The position numbers were made by a program, and so were the translations under genes. A DNA stretch of 64,000 nucleotides from Adineta steineri (lineage: Eukaryota; Rotifera; Eurotatoria; Adinetida; Adinetidae): assembly GCA_905250115.1 (NCBI GenBank), contig CAJNOI010000010.1, positions 1,067,392-1,131,391 of the forward strand. The letters run 5' to 3'. The notes beneath the pieces were generated by a model. That model searched no databases. It saw only the letters and a program-made list of their open reading frames with translations, and was not told where the DNA came from. Below are positions 24,401-35,859 of this stretch, one piece after another; position 1 is the stretch's first letter, and the number at the start of each line of letters is the position of its first letter.

Positions 24401-25388
24401 AAAAGATTTCTATGATTGTTGTCGTATTTTCTCAGATGATTTGTAAGGTACAGGCAATGCAAACATCGAGTGAAACTGTTTTTTGCTCTTTTTTTACATC
24501 ATCTGATAGAGTTTTACATGCTGATCACGAATATCCACATTTTATCCTTAGCAAAATCTTCCTTCAGGTCAAAAAATGCGAAATACTTCAGAGAAGTCAG
24601 TTTTCGAGAAAAGTGTATCTTTTCACGAAATATGCAAAATTTTCTATTTTTTCTTATGTTTATCGTTCTCAAACTATTTTTTTCTGATTCGGCATCATAA
24701 AATAAAATCTAAAACCGTTTTCAGACCGACTCTAGCCTCAAAATTGTATTAGTAGGGGGACTTCAAATCGTACTGATTTCACCATATAGAGGTTGTTTTT
24801 GTAAACCTATCCAGTTTTTCTGTGTAAGTGGTAGAGACAAATATTTTATCTTATTCGACTCATCATACCATGAGTCAAATAGTTATGCATCGCTTTTTTT
24901 AAAATTTCTTTCCTGTGTTGTGAAAACCCGGTTTCACTGGAACGACAGCTATTTTAGATCGTATTCATTGATTTTCAGATCCAAATAAGATTTTAAACAC
25001 GAAACAGTTAAAGATTCGGAATCAGTATAAAAAATTGAATTAAATCATGGATCTTTTGCGTTGAGGGTGTGGGTGTGGGTGGTGTGTGGGTTGTCTGGTT
25101 AATACTCACTCCACACCCACATCCACACCCTTTTTCCCTTCTTTTGAGTCTCATTCTCGTCTCAAGATCTACAAATAAAATTGATATTGAGAGAAGATTC
25201 CAGTAATGTTCAAGTTTTCAATCGTTTTGAAACTATCAATCGATAGAAACTTAGATATTTACAACACTGTCAATCATTATTTTGCGCAATAGCTGATCTT
25301 CAGTATGTGATAAATAAAAGTATTTACCTGATGTTTCATTGTCGAGAATGAACAGAAGACTAATGATAAATACAAAAATATTCCACAT
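15466..25388 (-). CDS. Chimeric receptor: signal peptide, two NHL propellers, three beta domains, 7TM
   Basis: Seven exons: 25328-25388, 23403-24293, 20771-21655, 18951-19337, 18318-18710, 17099-17506, 15466-16508. All six introns are phase 1, all have GT...AG ends, and together they give 1355 codons. Residues 1-20 form a signal peptide (MWNIFVFIISLLF). Exons 2 and 3 (about 21-317 and 318-612) each encode a full six-blade NHL propeller and are clear duplicates. Exons 4-6 (about 613-1008) encode three copies of a 130-residue domain with YYEAI/YYETI near its start, IYKxxFxP in the middle and YI(L/F)V(V/I)TT...SGP near its end; it resembles PPC-type beta-sandwich domains. Exon 7 carries seven hydrophobic helices with an ERA motif after helix 3 and TPSMLIF in helix 7, a rhodopsin-like receptor. 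No GAIN/GPS cleavage domain is seen. The ligand is unknown. The exon layout suggests assembly by exon shuffling and duplication. Confidence 0.85.
21930..22777. mobile_element. Internally deleted pogo/Tigger-type DNA transposon
   Basis: Terminal inverted repeats CAGTAAAACTT and the matching AAGTTTTACTG end flank an 844-bp element (21932-22775) with a TA duplication on each side, as expected for Tc1/mariner-superfamily insertion. Inside, plus-strand frames near 22250-22540 encode a helix-turn-helix like the pogo/CENP-B N-terminus (IKDGEQGMSYRLLKDKF and VSVGSISNILERK), followed closely by what looks like the extreme C-terminus of the transposase (LKQKTIQEYF). An in-frame stop precedes the helix-turn-helix, and the catalytic core is absent. 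It is a dead, non-autonomous copy within the second intron of the NHL-7TM receptor. Confidence 0.85.
25063..25131. repeat. Telomere-like inverted element, copy 9
   Basis: The left arm is GAGGGTGTGGGTGTGGGTGG and the right arm CCACACCCACATCCACACCC. This is the best-preserved copy and lies in the first intron of the receptor gene. Confidence 0.8.
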
Positions 25389-26210
25389 CATTCAACAAGA
25401 TTTTATTTTGATAAATCAGTCAACTGTTAAAGTGATCTTCTTTGCCTTTGATGAAAACAAAATGAGACTCGTTGTAGATTTTCTCTCTAGTTATATATCT
25501 CTCTTTCTCTCTCATTTACTTCTTCGAAGATAACACGCAAAGAGAAAAAATAGTGTTCTAGAGAAGGTTTTGTCGTAGGTAAGATGGAAAATTGATTTTA
25601 GATTGGATTAATGAATAAAGTTGATGATTTAATTTCATTCTTTCGAAATTCGAAAACACAAAATGGAATTTAAATTCAACATGATCCTTTTCTTTTTTTT
25701 TAATTTTATAAAAAATCTTTAATTTTAGTGAAGAAGAACGTGATAAAGAGAAAAGAGAATTGATGAAAATTTGCATTAATCATCGTACGTGTTTTAACTA
25801 AAAATAAGGTATCAATTATCATCGTCAACAAATGATAGACGTCATTGAATAAGTCATGATTAGTTTGATATTTGTTTTTATTTGATTCTGTTAAATAATC
25901 TGCTTTATCAGGACTCACTTTAATCACGTTCTTTGTTTCTTTATGCGCAATAAGTATTTCTGTGAGAAGTTTCCTTCTTTGAATATTTTGATGTGTTTTA
26001 GAATAAATACTCATGAGATATATGGAAAGCAGATTTGTTCATTGTGATACGATGTGTTTTTCTAAGAGATATGAAAAAAGATGCATGAATTCAACTCAAA
26101 ATTTAATATATGCAAAACAAAAACTCTGAAAATGGATATTTCTTGCAATCAATCCAACAGCGACGAGTTGTCAATCACGATGAATATTTCTGATTCAAAT
26201 TGGTTTCAAT

Positions 26211-26276
26211 GGTGTGGATGAAAGATGACTATATTTTACACATCTTTGTTCATGCGCCCGTATACTCACACCCTTC
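26211..26276. repeat. Telomere-like inverted element, copy 10
   Basis: The left arm is CAATGGTGTGGATG and the right arm ACTCACACCCTTCATTG; the outer CAATG/CATTG bases extend the symmetry. Confidence 0.6.
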
Positions 26277-26344
26277 ATTGCACACAAAACATTGTTATCT
26301 AATTTAAATAAAATATTTATCTTATAAAATAATTGAAAATGAGC

Positions 26345-26397
26345 AAAGGGTGGGTGTGGGTGCTAGTTGAATACAGTATCAATACCTATACCCTTTC
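26345..26397. repeat. Telomere-like inverted element, copy 11
   Basis: The left arm is AAAGGGTGGGTGTGGGTG and the right arm TACCTATACCCTTTC, with a spacer of about 25 bp. Confidence 0.65.
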
Positions 26398-26859
26398 TTT
26401 CGTTCAAGTTTGAAAAGATCTCAACGAAAAAAAAATCAGAACAAAACGAAAATCGTTTGAAATTAAAAATACTTTAAGGAAACTTTTTGTTTCAAAAAAT
26501 TCAATTAAATCTCATAAAGTAATTATGAAATATTTTCTTTAATTTCTTTGAAAAATAAAACAAATTTTTCTGTAAGTTTTATTAAACAAGAACCTTTTCA
26601 ACATTTGTTTTTTACTCAACAAAATTCATTTCATGTCGATTTTCATTGTCAATTTTTCATAAAGCATTTCTTTTCAATTTAAAACAATTCTTAGATTATA
26701 TTAAATCGAAAAAAGAAAAATATTCAACAAAAGATGAAGAATTTAACGTTTATTTGTTGGAATTTTTGTAATCAAAACTATCAAATTAAATTCAATGTTC
26801 AAGAAAAGAATCTCAAAAGATTTTTCTTCGTTCTTTTATACAATCAAAAAATCATTCAT

Positions 26860-28171
26860 TCACAAAATTATTTTAAATTTTTGAATTCGATTATTCCAAT
26901 AATCACCAACGTAAAGATTTCCATCGTTATCAAAAGATAAACCATGAGGCCCGAATAATTGATTTGGTTCATCTCCATAACCATTTCCTCCAACAACAAT
27001 TTCACCTTCTTCTTGTCCTTCACACCAACGCATTACTCGATCATTCGCAGAATCTGCCACATAGATTTGACCCAAATCATCAACAATGACTCCTTGAGGT
27101 TCAGACAATTGATCGAGATTTTCTCCTTCACCATTTCCTCCAGCCACAACTCTTCCTTCTTTTGTATCTTTTCTCCATTTCATCACACGATGATTGTCTC
27201 TATCCGATATATAAACAGATTGATGTTTATCAACGAAGATAAAACTAGGAAAACTAAGTTGATTGAGTCGTTTTCCTTGTCCATGTCCACCTGCCACTAC
27301 AATTCCTTCATTGTATTCTCCCATTTTCCATCGTGTCACTTCATTCTTCTCACAATCAGAAACATAAAGAAATCCATATTTATCCATTGCCAAACGAGAA
27401 CAGTGAATATCCGAAATGAGAATTTGTTGATTTTGATTCAACCATTGAATCACTCGTCTATTCTTTTTATCAGCAATGATGATGGAATGATTTTGTTGAT
27501 CAACAATTACATCTGTTGGATAATTCAATTGATTCATTCGATTTCCTTGTTTATTTTCACCTGCAATGATTACTCCTTCCTTTGCTTTACATTTCCATTC
27601 AACAATACGATGATTATAACAATCAGCAATGAAAATATTTTTGTTTTTATCAATAAAGATACCTCCAGGGCGATCGAGTTGATTTAATTCTTCTCCGTAG
27701 TCATTTCCAGCAGCCACAGTGATACCATTTTGTTTCCATTTGTGCCATGTTGGTTCTAGAAAATGAGAATCATTCTTTTATAAGTTATTTCTTAAAAATT
27801 TACTTTTTGATAAAATAATTGAAATTTCACTAATAAATGATCGTGAATTTTGATGGATAGACATATTTGATGGATTATTGAATTCTTTTGCAATTTCTAT
27901 TAGTTGATTTCTTAGATGATTTAATTCAACTTCATTAAATTTGTTTTCTTTTTGACATTGTTTTATTTGTTTACTTAAATCATCAAGTTTCATTTCAATA
28001 TCATTAATACATGTTTGTGATGATTTCATAAGAATTTCTCTGTGCTCTTGTGCTTTTTGTTGAATTATTTCAATTGATTTTATTTCCCATAGATTAATTT
28101 GTTTTATTAATGAATGACTCTGTGGATTTTGTTTTCTTGATTTAAGAGAACATCGTCAAATATTAAATGAA
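26860..28171 (-). CDS. TRIM-like coiled-coil / NHL-repeat protein, 5' end lost in gap
   Basis: Two exons on the minus strand, 27804-28171 (partial) and 26860-27755, joined in phase 1 across a 48-bp intron. The upstream exon encodes an amphipathic coiled coil (LIKQINLWEIKSIEII onward) of the type found after B-box zinc fingers in bdelloid TRIM-like proteins. The second exon encodes six NHL blades ending NNRIQKFKIIL. TRIM-NHL proteins bind RNA or act as ubiquitin ligases; no RING or B-box is visible because the sequence enters the 100-N gap. Near 28134-28140 the frame appears to shift by one base in an A-run: before it DDVLLNQENK reads in one frame, after it PQSHSLIKQINLW in another. This may be a sequence error near the gap or a true lesion. 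Confidence 0.78.
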
Positions 28172-28271
28172 NNNNNNNNNNNNNNNNNNNNNNNNNNNNN
28201 NNNNNNNNNNNNNNNNNNNNNNNNNNNNNNNNNNNNNNNNNNNNNNNNNNNNNNNNNNNNNNNNNNNNNNN
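28172..28271. other. Assembly gap of exactly 100 N
   Basis: One hundred N bases is a conventional placeholder for a gap of unknown size. The 3' half of the IFRD gene and the 5' part of the TRIM/NHL gene are both missing at this point, so the true gap is probably well over 1 kb or the join may be wrong. Confidence 0.99.
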
Positions 28272-28294
28272 ATGAGAAATATTTTTTCATACAC

Positions 28295-29563
28295 TATTGA
28301 TTTCTCGTGCTATTTCATATAAAACAGCAATTGTTTCACCTGCTTGATTACGTAAATCAGCATCATTAGATTCAATAAGACCAGGAATTTTTTCAGGTGC
28401 ATAACTAAAATAATAAATAATATTTAGAGTTTATCTCAATAAATTAGCCCTTGAATTTTTTCTGATGTTAGTTTTGCTTACGTTCGAATTAAATCATGAG
28501 CATGATTATTTGGCATCGTTGATAAAAGAAGACACCAAGATGCAAGTGCAGCTGTATGTAATTCTTGTAAATTACGTGTTACAATTGGAACACTTCCATC
28601 ACCAAGTAAAAATGATTTGGAAAAAATAACTTCCAATGATTTCATTAATTCAACAGTTGACTAATAATTCAAAAAAATGAAAACTCTATTTTCATTACAT
28701 TGAAATCTTACTGAAATATCTTCACTGGCAATGAAACAAACAAAGCCAATTGCTTGAGCATACTATTTATTAAATAATGATAATAAAATGATTTTTATAG
28801 AATCAAATAAACAACATACACTTGTTCTTAATGATGCAGATTTTGTTTCATCTCTTAATATTGGTAAAAGAGCATCACGAAGTTCTTGAAATAATTCATC
28901 ATTTGGTTCGCCAAGTTGAATAAGAAAGATTGAAGTAACCATAGCTGCTAATTTTCCTTCAGATTCATTTCCTTTTTTTAAACATGCTATTAATTGTTCT
29001 GTTAAATTTTCACTTCTAAAATATTTAATAAATAAATTTTTGCTTCCCTATTGAAACTATTCATACCGATTAGCAATTTGCTCGGGAAGATATTTTTGTG
29101 AAAATAATATTTGAAGTGTTTTCAAAGCACTTTCACGTGATTTTAGACTAAAAATTTCAAAAACGAAAGAAATTTTGATTCTGATTTTAATAAGAAAGTA
29201 TTTTACTCTTTATTTCGAAGTCCTTCTATTGCTGTGTCAAGTTTTTCTTCAAGATTATCCGATGATAAGATTATGTCATTTGCTGCTACTGCTCCACCTA
29301 GAATAGAAAGATACATTGAGATTTACCACTGAATCCTTTGATATTTACCTTCAACATCGTCGTAAATACTTGTAGCGTCGGAAATATTCGAACAAACACT
29401 TACACCATCATCAGCAGACATATCTTCATCAGCACCTGCTTTTGTCGTCGTCTTACTCGTCGCACTACGAGCAGCAGCACGAGCTATATATTAAAAAATA
29501 TTCAATTAACGTTTTCTTAAATTTATTTGAATAAATTTTACTTTTTTTTGTATATTTCGGCAT
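28295..29563 (-). CDS. IFRD: Interferon-related developmental regulator (IFRD), 3' truncated by gap
   Basis: Eight exons are visible: 29542-29563, 29349-29483, 29207-29297, 29067-29147, 28820-29015, 28712-28762, 28482-28660, 28295-28404. They encode the first 288 residues, and a donor (GTGTATG) follows before the gap. The family is a HEAT/armadillo-like regulator that in vertebrates modulates transcription and, as IFRD1/2, binds inactive ribosomes. Supporting blocks are SALKTLQILFSQKYLPEQI, LYEIAR and LIESNDADLRNQAGETIAVL. The N-terminus MPKYTKKT is followed by an Ala/Arg/Ser/Thr-rich stretch, usual for the family. About a third of the protein, including the IFRD C-terminal domain, is expected beyond the gap. 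Confidence 0.9.
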
Positions 29564-29694
29564 AATATAGATAATTTAAATACGCATATCTATAAGAACA
29601 AAAAGAAATGAAACAAAAAGAAATTTAATGTCTTATATAAAAAAAAATCGAATCAAGTTTAATGAATTTTTTCATGTTCCCATATTATATTTTG

Positions 29695-30069
29695 TTAAAA
29701 TAATCGATCACTTTTATCCATAGCTAAATGTGGATCAATTTGAAGTTCACCAAATTCACGTGGATTATTTAAAATATCATCAAATGATATATCTTCATTG
29801 GTACCACGTAAAACATCAGCCATTAAACGTGAACTTGGTAAACATGGTAAACGACCCATTTTACTGGCTATTTGTAATTCAGTTTTTAATTTCAATGGTG
29901 CTTGAATACCTAAAACACTACGTGCCATATGATGATGAAATGTATCAGTTTTCTCAACATAAGTTGTTTCAGTTTTTTCAAGAATATGACCAGTTGTTAA
30001 TGATGATTTAACTGATGTGATACCTTGCACGAGTTTATTTGGTAAACCAGTATAACTAGATGAATCCAT
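29695..30069 (-). CDS. POMP: Proteasome maturation protein POMP/UMP1
   Basis: A single exon of 124 codons, somewhat shorter than the human protein (141). POMP is the chaperone that recruits beta subunits onto the alpha ring and is degraded as the first substrate of the finished 20S proteasome. The conserved C-terminal block VLRGTNEDISFDDILNNP followed by DPHLAMD and the segment IQAPLKLKTE are present. The sequence immediately before the ATG is TATTTTCAG, a splice acceptor touching the start codon, which fits spliced-leader trans-splicing or a leader intron. The neighbour IFRD is on the same strand 132 bp downstream, so the two could share a transcript. Confidence 0.93.
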   Translation of the reverse strand: MDSSSYTGLPNKLVQGITSVKSSLTTGHILEKTETTYVEKTDTFHHHMARSVLGIQAPLKLKTELQIASKMGRLPCLPSSRLMADVLRGTNEDISFDDILNNPREFGELQIDPHLAMDKSDRLF

Positions 30070-30079
30070 CTGAAAATAC
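30070..30079 (-). promoter_or_regulatory. Splice acceptor abutting the POMP start codon
   Basis: GTATTTTCAG on the minus strand ends directly at the ATG. No coding exon precedes it, so it is a trans-splice or 5'-leader acceptor. Confidence 0.6.
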
Positions 30080-31633
30080 GAAAATATGATTAGAATAATT
30101 CAATAAGATATAACATACTTTTTGTTCGATGAGAATGAATGAAATTTAAAAACTGAATAAAGATATGGGAAAATCTATAAATATCAGAAAAATTAATCTG
30201 CTGACTTAGTACGTAATCAATCTGATGCAGAATGGTTGTAAGCAAGTAAAGAGTGAGGGAATAAAACCATGTTGTGACAAAAGAACCAATCAATTTTTAT
30301 TAAAATATGTTAACTAGTGACCTCTAAGAGATTGAATGAATATAATGGAAAGAGAGGCTTGTCAGCGTAACAACATAAAGTATGGTTTGAATTCTTTGTT
30401 TGAAAAGATCGAATCAGATATTTTATTTTACTTGTCATTGTCTATACAGACAAAGAAATTTTAAATTAATTCGTTGATTGATACAATGAAATGAAAATTA
30501 ACGATTGATATTAGAAAATGCTGAAAACAAAGGATTCTCAATTATGTGTAACTTACCAATATATATTCATTAGAATATTTCAGTTTTTCTGTTGAACCAT
30601 TTCAAAATGATAGAGCGGAATATTGTTTAATAAATTTCGTCTAGTGAATAGTAATATGTTTTTCTATATGACGTAGTACGATATGAAATAATTGACAATT
30701 AATTTCTTCATATGATCAAAAATAGATTTTAGATCATGGTCATTGTCATCGTATAACTATATTGAAACTGTCTATATATATATATATTTTCCTTATCATT
30801 TTGATCAAATCAAGGACATATCCAGTCAGAAATAATATCACAGATTTCTAGATAAATTCACTGAATGTATTGATATTGACTAAAGATTTTGCTCGTACAT
30901 TATGAAGGTTGATATCAATAATATTCGAAGTATTGACAACTTATTCAACAGTTGAAATGATTTGATCATGATCGGCGCGAAAAAAAATTAATTGCTGAGA
31001 TATTTTGTACCTATGAACCTTCATCAGAGACATTTCTGGGTTTGTCCTCGCATTTCCAGACATCCGATCGAATAACCGAATGTTAGAAATCGAAAAAAGA
31101 ACATCAGATCGTTTTACTGATGTCCGAAACATAAAATGTATTTTGTTGCAAAAATCGACCATTCACTCTTGCATACATCCGTCGTTTTCTGTCCGATATC
31201 CGAAAAAAAAGCAAGAATGAAAAGGGACTACCCCATATTTCTTTAGTATTCATTGATACACAATATAATAAAAAACTTCTCTCTCTCGGTTTGTTTAGTT
31301 CTTAATTGAACTAAATTTATTAAATCATTTCAGAAATAACAATACATTATTTTTTCACAACACTAAGACGATATACAAACACGCAAGAAACAAGGCAAAA
31401 AGAAAATATAACTACAATATTATTGAGATAATATTTTTTTCAATCATAAACAACAAAACTAACTCTACGTATAAGAGAAACGAAGAAATTATTAATGCAA
31501 GCTCAATATAATATATACATAAATGTCTTTACAAAATATACAAACACATATCTAGAGTAAATAATTCATTATGAACAATAGTGAAATGCAATTATAGAAT
31601 AAAAAATAAATTGAATTTTTATAATAAGATTTC
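30080..31633. other. Intergenic DNA, nothing recognised
   Basis: AT-rich with a short TA run near 30774-30787. The frame at 30941-31162 has no recognisable similarity. It contains the POMP promoter and the 3' region of the SAP-motif gene. Confidence 0.6.
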
Positions 31634-34600
31634 TTAATTCTTGCGTCGGCGGGTTATTTTAGTTGTTGTTGTATTATCAGTTGCTGTCTTTATTTCTTCT
31701 TTTTGATCTAGAAAATAATTAAATAAAATGATATATTGTTCTTTGTCTTTTATTAAATCTTACTTTGGTTTAAATTTGTTTCAATTTTATTAAGTAAAGC
31801 AATAAGATCGGCTTTTTTCGCACTTTTTGGTATATTTTCATTATGTTTATTTAAACGAGATTTAAGTTCAGCAACAGTTAATGTTTCGATCTATTGAATA
31901 AAAAACATTTTTATTTAACATATATGATAAGAAAACTTTACCTTTTTCGATGCTTCTTGGTTTATTTCAGTATTTTTAACAGGTGAAATAGTTTCTTCTT
32001 TCACTTTCTTTTTCAATTTTTCAGATTTATCTACACTTGGTAATCGACGTTTGCTCGTTTTTGTTGGTGCTATTGGTTTAGCAATATCATTTTTATTGTT
32101 AGTTAAACCACCTCGTGTTCTTGGAAGATTTAATGGTGCTAAAGAAACAAAAACATAAGATTATTAATAAGATAGATAGTATTCATATATACCTTCGATG
32201 GGTTGTATTTTAACTTCAACTGATTTAGAAGTTTTAGCTCGTTTAACACTTGGTTCATTTTTAGTTTTTGAAGTTGCTCGTTTAGTCGAAGTTGGTTCGA
32301 TGATGACTTCTGGATTTGTTTCTTTCATGATAATTGGTTCCTTTTTAGTTTTTGAAATTGCTCGTTTAGTAGAAGTTTGTTTAACAGTTGGTTCGATTAT
32401 CACTTCTGGAGTTGCTTGTTTAATGACAGCTGGTTCAATTTTAACGTCCGAACTAACTTGTTTATGTGAAGTTGGTTTCTTAGTTTTTGATTTTGTTGTA
32501 ATTGGTTTAACATTTGGAACTTCCGTAATTGTTCGTTTTGGTGCAGCTCGTTTATTAATTAATTCAGCTGATACTTCAGGAATTGTTCGTTTCGTAGTAG
32601 CTTTAGAAGTTGTTCGTTTTGGTGGAGCGCGTTTAGCAATTGCATTTGTTTTTATTCTTGTATTTGTATCTTTGGTAATTGTTGGTGTATCTTTAGCTTT
32701 TGAATTGACACGTTTAGTTCGTGGAGATTTGTTAGATGTTTTTGTTATAGGTTCTTGTTTTTGAATATTTTTCTCTTTTCGTGGTTGACGAGATTTCTTT
32801 GAAATTGATTTTGATTTCTAAATAATAGAAATAGATTAATTTATTATAGAAATTTTCTGAAAAAAAGATAACTTACTGATTCGACTTTTTTTGATGGAGT
32901 AACTTTTTTCTTTTTTGATGTTATAACTTTCTTTTTTGGTTTAACAGTTTTAACTTTGTTTTGTTTAGGTTCAGGTATAATTGGTGTTGGATTAAGAACA
33001 ACATCCGGTTTTAATCCACGTAAATTCTCTTCAAATTGTTCTTTAATAGCTAAACGTGCATCAGTTGATGGTGTTAATTGAAAACGAACATTACGTTGTA
33101 AATTCGTAAGGCCTTTCAATTGTAATGGTGTTATTTCTCGTTGTTCATCAACAATAACAATTGGTGTTATTTGTTGTGGAGTCATATTAAAACGACGACG
33201 TGATACGTCAAGACTTGGAGTTGTTTGAACACCAATTTCCATTGTTGATGCTTGATCAAGACTTTGTTCAGTATCATTAAGTGGTACAATTTCAATATTT
33301 TGTTGTTCTGATTGAAATTCGATATTAATTTCTTGTGGAACAGTTGTTGTAAGTTGTTCTTGTTCGCCAATGGAAACCATTTGTAAAGATTTATTTCTTG
33401 ATGCTGATGGTGTTGATGAATGAAGTGGATTAATGCTAACTCTTGGTGTTGGATGTGATGATGAACGTCGACTTTTACGAATTGAAATTTCAACAGATGA
33501 TGGTACAATTGATGTATTTTGTACAACATCAGGTTCATCTTCTACTGGATTGGTTAAAAGAATTCCTAACAATGATGAATTCATTGTTTCTTCTTTTTTA
33601 GTATTTCGTTTTGAAGTGCGTGTAGATGATGGTAAAACTGATGTTTTTTGTATAACACTTGTTTCAGTTTCAGTTGGTTTTGTTAAAAGAACTTCTAACA
33701 TTGATTTCGAAACAATTGATGGTTGTTGTTTCATTGTAATTCGTTTTGAAAGTCGAACAGGTGATGGTATAATTGACGATTTTCGTGTAACTTGTGGTTG
33801 AATTTCTTCTGTTGGTTGAGTTAAAAGAATTCCTAACATTGATTTTGAAACAATTGATGGTGAATTTGTAACTTCGTTATTAATAATAGTTGGTGTTGAA
33901 GTTTCAATAGTTGACATTTCTTGTTCAACATTTGATTCATTGTTAGTTGGTTGAGTTAAAAGAACTTGTAACATTGATTTCGAAACAATTGATGGTGAAT
34001 TATTTGCTTGTTTTTTCATTGTACTTCGTTTTGAAGTACGAACAGGTGATGGTGGGACAATTGAAGTTTTTTGTGGTGCTTTTGATTGAACTTCTTCTGT
34101 TGGTTTTGTTAAGAGTATTTGTAACATTGAATTTGAAGTAATTGGTGATATGTCAATTTCTTCTTCATGTATAGTTGTTTGTTGTGATGTTTGCTTTGGT
34201 GTTGCATAGAAAGAATTTAATGTTGAACGATTACGTTGAGATGAACGATGTTTTGGTGTGTTGTATGTATATTCACGTGATAACATTGGTGCAATCGGTT
34301 GTGGTGGTGTTGCAATTTGTTCGGATTGAATTGGTGCAATTGGTTTTTGTGGTGTTGCAATTCGTTCAGATTGAATCGATGCATATGTATTATTTTCTTC
34401 TTCTAATTCTTTGGATGAACTTGTATTAAGAGTAACAGATATTGTTTTTTCTTGTTCATTTTCATCTTCTTCAGGTAAAGTAACAATCTCAATAAGTTTA
34501 TTATCATTAATAAAACATTCAGGATTTGTTGATAATGGTTGTTCTAGAAAAATGAAAGAGAAAATTTTTTCTAGAAAAGTTTATTTGTAGAAATATTTAC

Positions 34601-35859
34601 CTTGAATATTTGTATTTGATGAAGCCGAATCAGAAGATATACGACGACAACTTGAACGAAGTGCGCGTGTTGTTGGAGCTGATGAACGAGCTTTATCTAA
34701 GAAGACATTTATTTTAATAAGAATTACGAAAAAAAAAATAAATTCAAAATTTTCATACTTGTTTTTGCTAATGGTGAATCAGCTTTAATTGGTTGAGATA
34801 CTCTTCCACCTGTTCGTGGTTTAATCAAAGCTCGATAAGCAACATCAGCACATGTTGGTGCACGAATTGTTATCATTGGTTCTGCTGGTGGTGGTGGTGG
34901 TTGAACATGAACATTTGAGTCATTATTTGAATTATTAGGAAAATCATTTAATTCAAATGAAAAATTTGTTTCATCATCATTATTGCTATCATCTTTTATT
35001 GTATCATTATCAGTCATATCAAATGTTGTTTGTTGATTCATAGTTGATGGTTGTTCATCTTCCATTGTAGTATTTTCCATAAGAAATGATGGTGGTTCTG
35101 TTGATGTAATACTTTCAATTGTTGGCATTACAGGAATCTCTTGTGATGATGGTAAACTACTTGAACCACCTTTTTGTACATAACTTAAACGTGAAGATCG
35201 TCTTGTTGTATTAATAATATCTGTAGGTGTTACAACCGTTAATGATAATGTATCGTGATTTGTTTTAGGTGATTCTCGAACAGTTCCTGTTGAACCAAGA
35301 CCTAAGAGTTGTTCGAGTGCACGAAATGAATCATCAGATGGTTGATTTATTTCATTTTCTTTAATAAGATTTTCTTTTTCGGAATCATTTAATAATGGTT
35401 CAGCAATATTTATTGATGATTCAATTGTAAATGTTGATGATTTATGCATTAATGATGGTTGATTTGGAAGTTCTTCGATATCTTCAGTAATCATTGGACT
35501 TTCACTTGGAATTGGTGATAATGTTGTACGAGCAAGACCTGTTTTTCTTTCTTCTTGTTGTTGTTGTTGTTGTTCTTGAATAATTGATGCAATATCTTCT
35601 TGTTGAGCATGATGATCGTCGATAATAGTTTGTTCTGTATACCAAACAGGTTGAAGACTAGCATTAATATCAGTTGTTGTAACTGTAGTATCCATTGGCA
35701 TTTCACCTGGAGCGAGAAGTTTAAGCGGTGTGCGTACTTGCTAGAAAAAAAATATTGAACTTAATATGCGAGAGAGAAGATAAAGAAAATGTTTACTCTT
35801 GGAAGACTTTCTTTTTGTTCAAGTAAAGTAGTTGTTTTTCTTGCTGGTGCAGAAGCCAT
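31634..35859 (-). CDS. Large disordered nuclear protein with SLiM repeats and C-terminal SAP motif
   Basis: Eight exons: 35797-35859, 34759-35740, 34601-34696, 32877-34543, 32193-32817, 31942-32138, 31764-31890, 31634-31707, totalling 1276 codons with consistent phases. The protein is low-complexity, rich in Ser/Thr/Pro/Lys. Exon 32877-34543 carries five spaced copies of a motif like SKSMLQVLLTQPTE, each separated by a basic, proline-directed stretch such as SPVRTSKR. The penultimate coding exon encodes LTVAELKSRLNKHN...KADLIALL, a SAP-type DNA-binding helix pair, and the tail is TRRRKN. Lys-rich blocks suggest nuclear localisation. I do not recognise the family; a chromatin or chromosome role is inference. 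The frame is open upstream of the chosen ATG across 35896 and possibly into an exon at 35962-36018, so the N-terminus may be longer. Confidence 0.75.

Larger units (their letters stand above)
25389..26859. other. Intergenic DNA with two telomere-like elements
   Basis: It contains the promoter side of the receptor gene. An ATG-started frame at 25706-26014 (minus) has no recognisable similarity. Two inverted elements lie at 26211-26276 and 26345-26397. Confidence 0.55.

Noticed and set aside
25706..26014. ATG-started minus-strand frame of 102 codons
   Set aside because: No recognisable motif, unremarkable composition in AT-rich DNA, and no splice context. A hypothetical gene cannot be supported.
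26959..27687. Plus-strand open frame of 242 codons
   Set aside because: It is exactly antisense to the NHL exon. The regular codon pattern of NHL repeats keeps the opposite strand open, and the translated reading has no recognisable domain.
32198..33801. Long plus-strand frames rich in Val/Leu/Phe
   Set aside because: They are antisense to Lys/Thr/Pro-rich exons of the SAP-motif gene. The hydrophobic look comes from complementing AAA/ACA codons, not from membrane helices.
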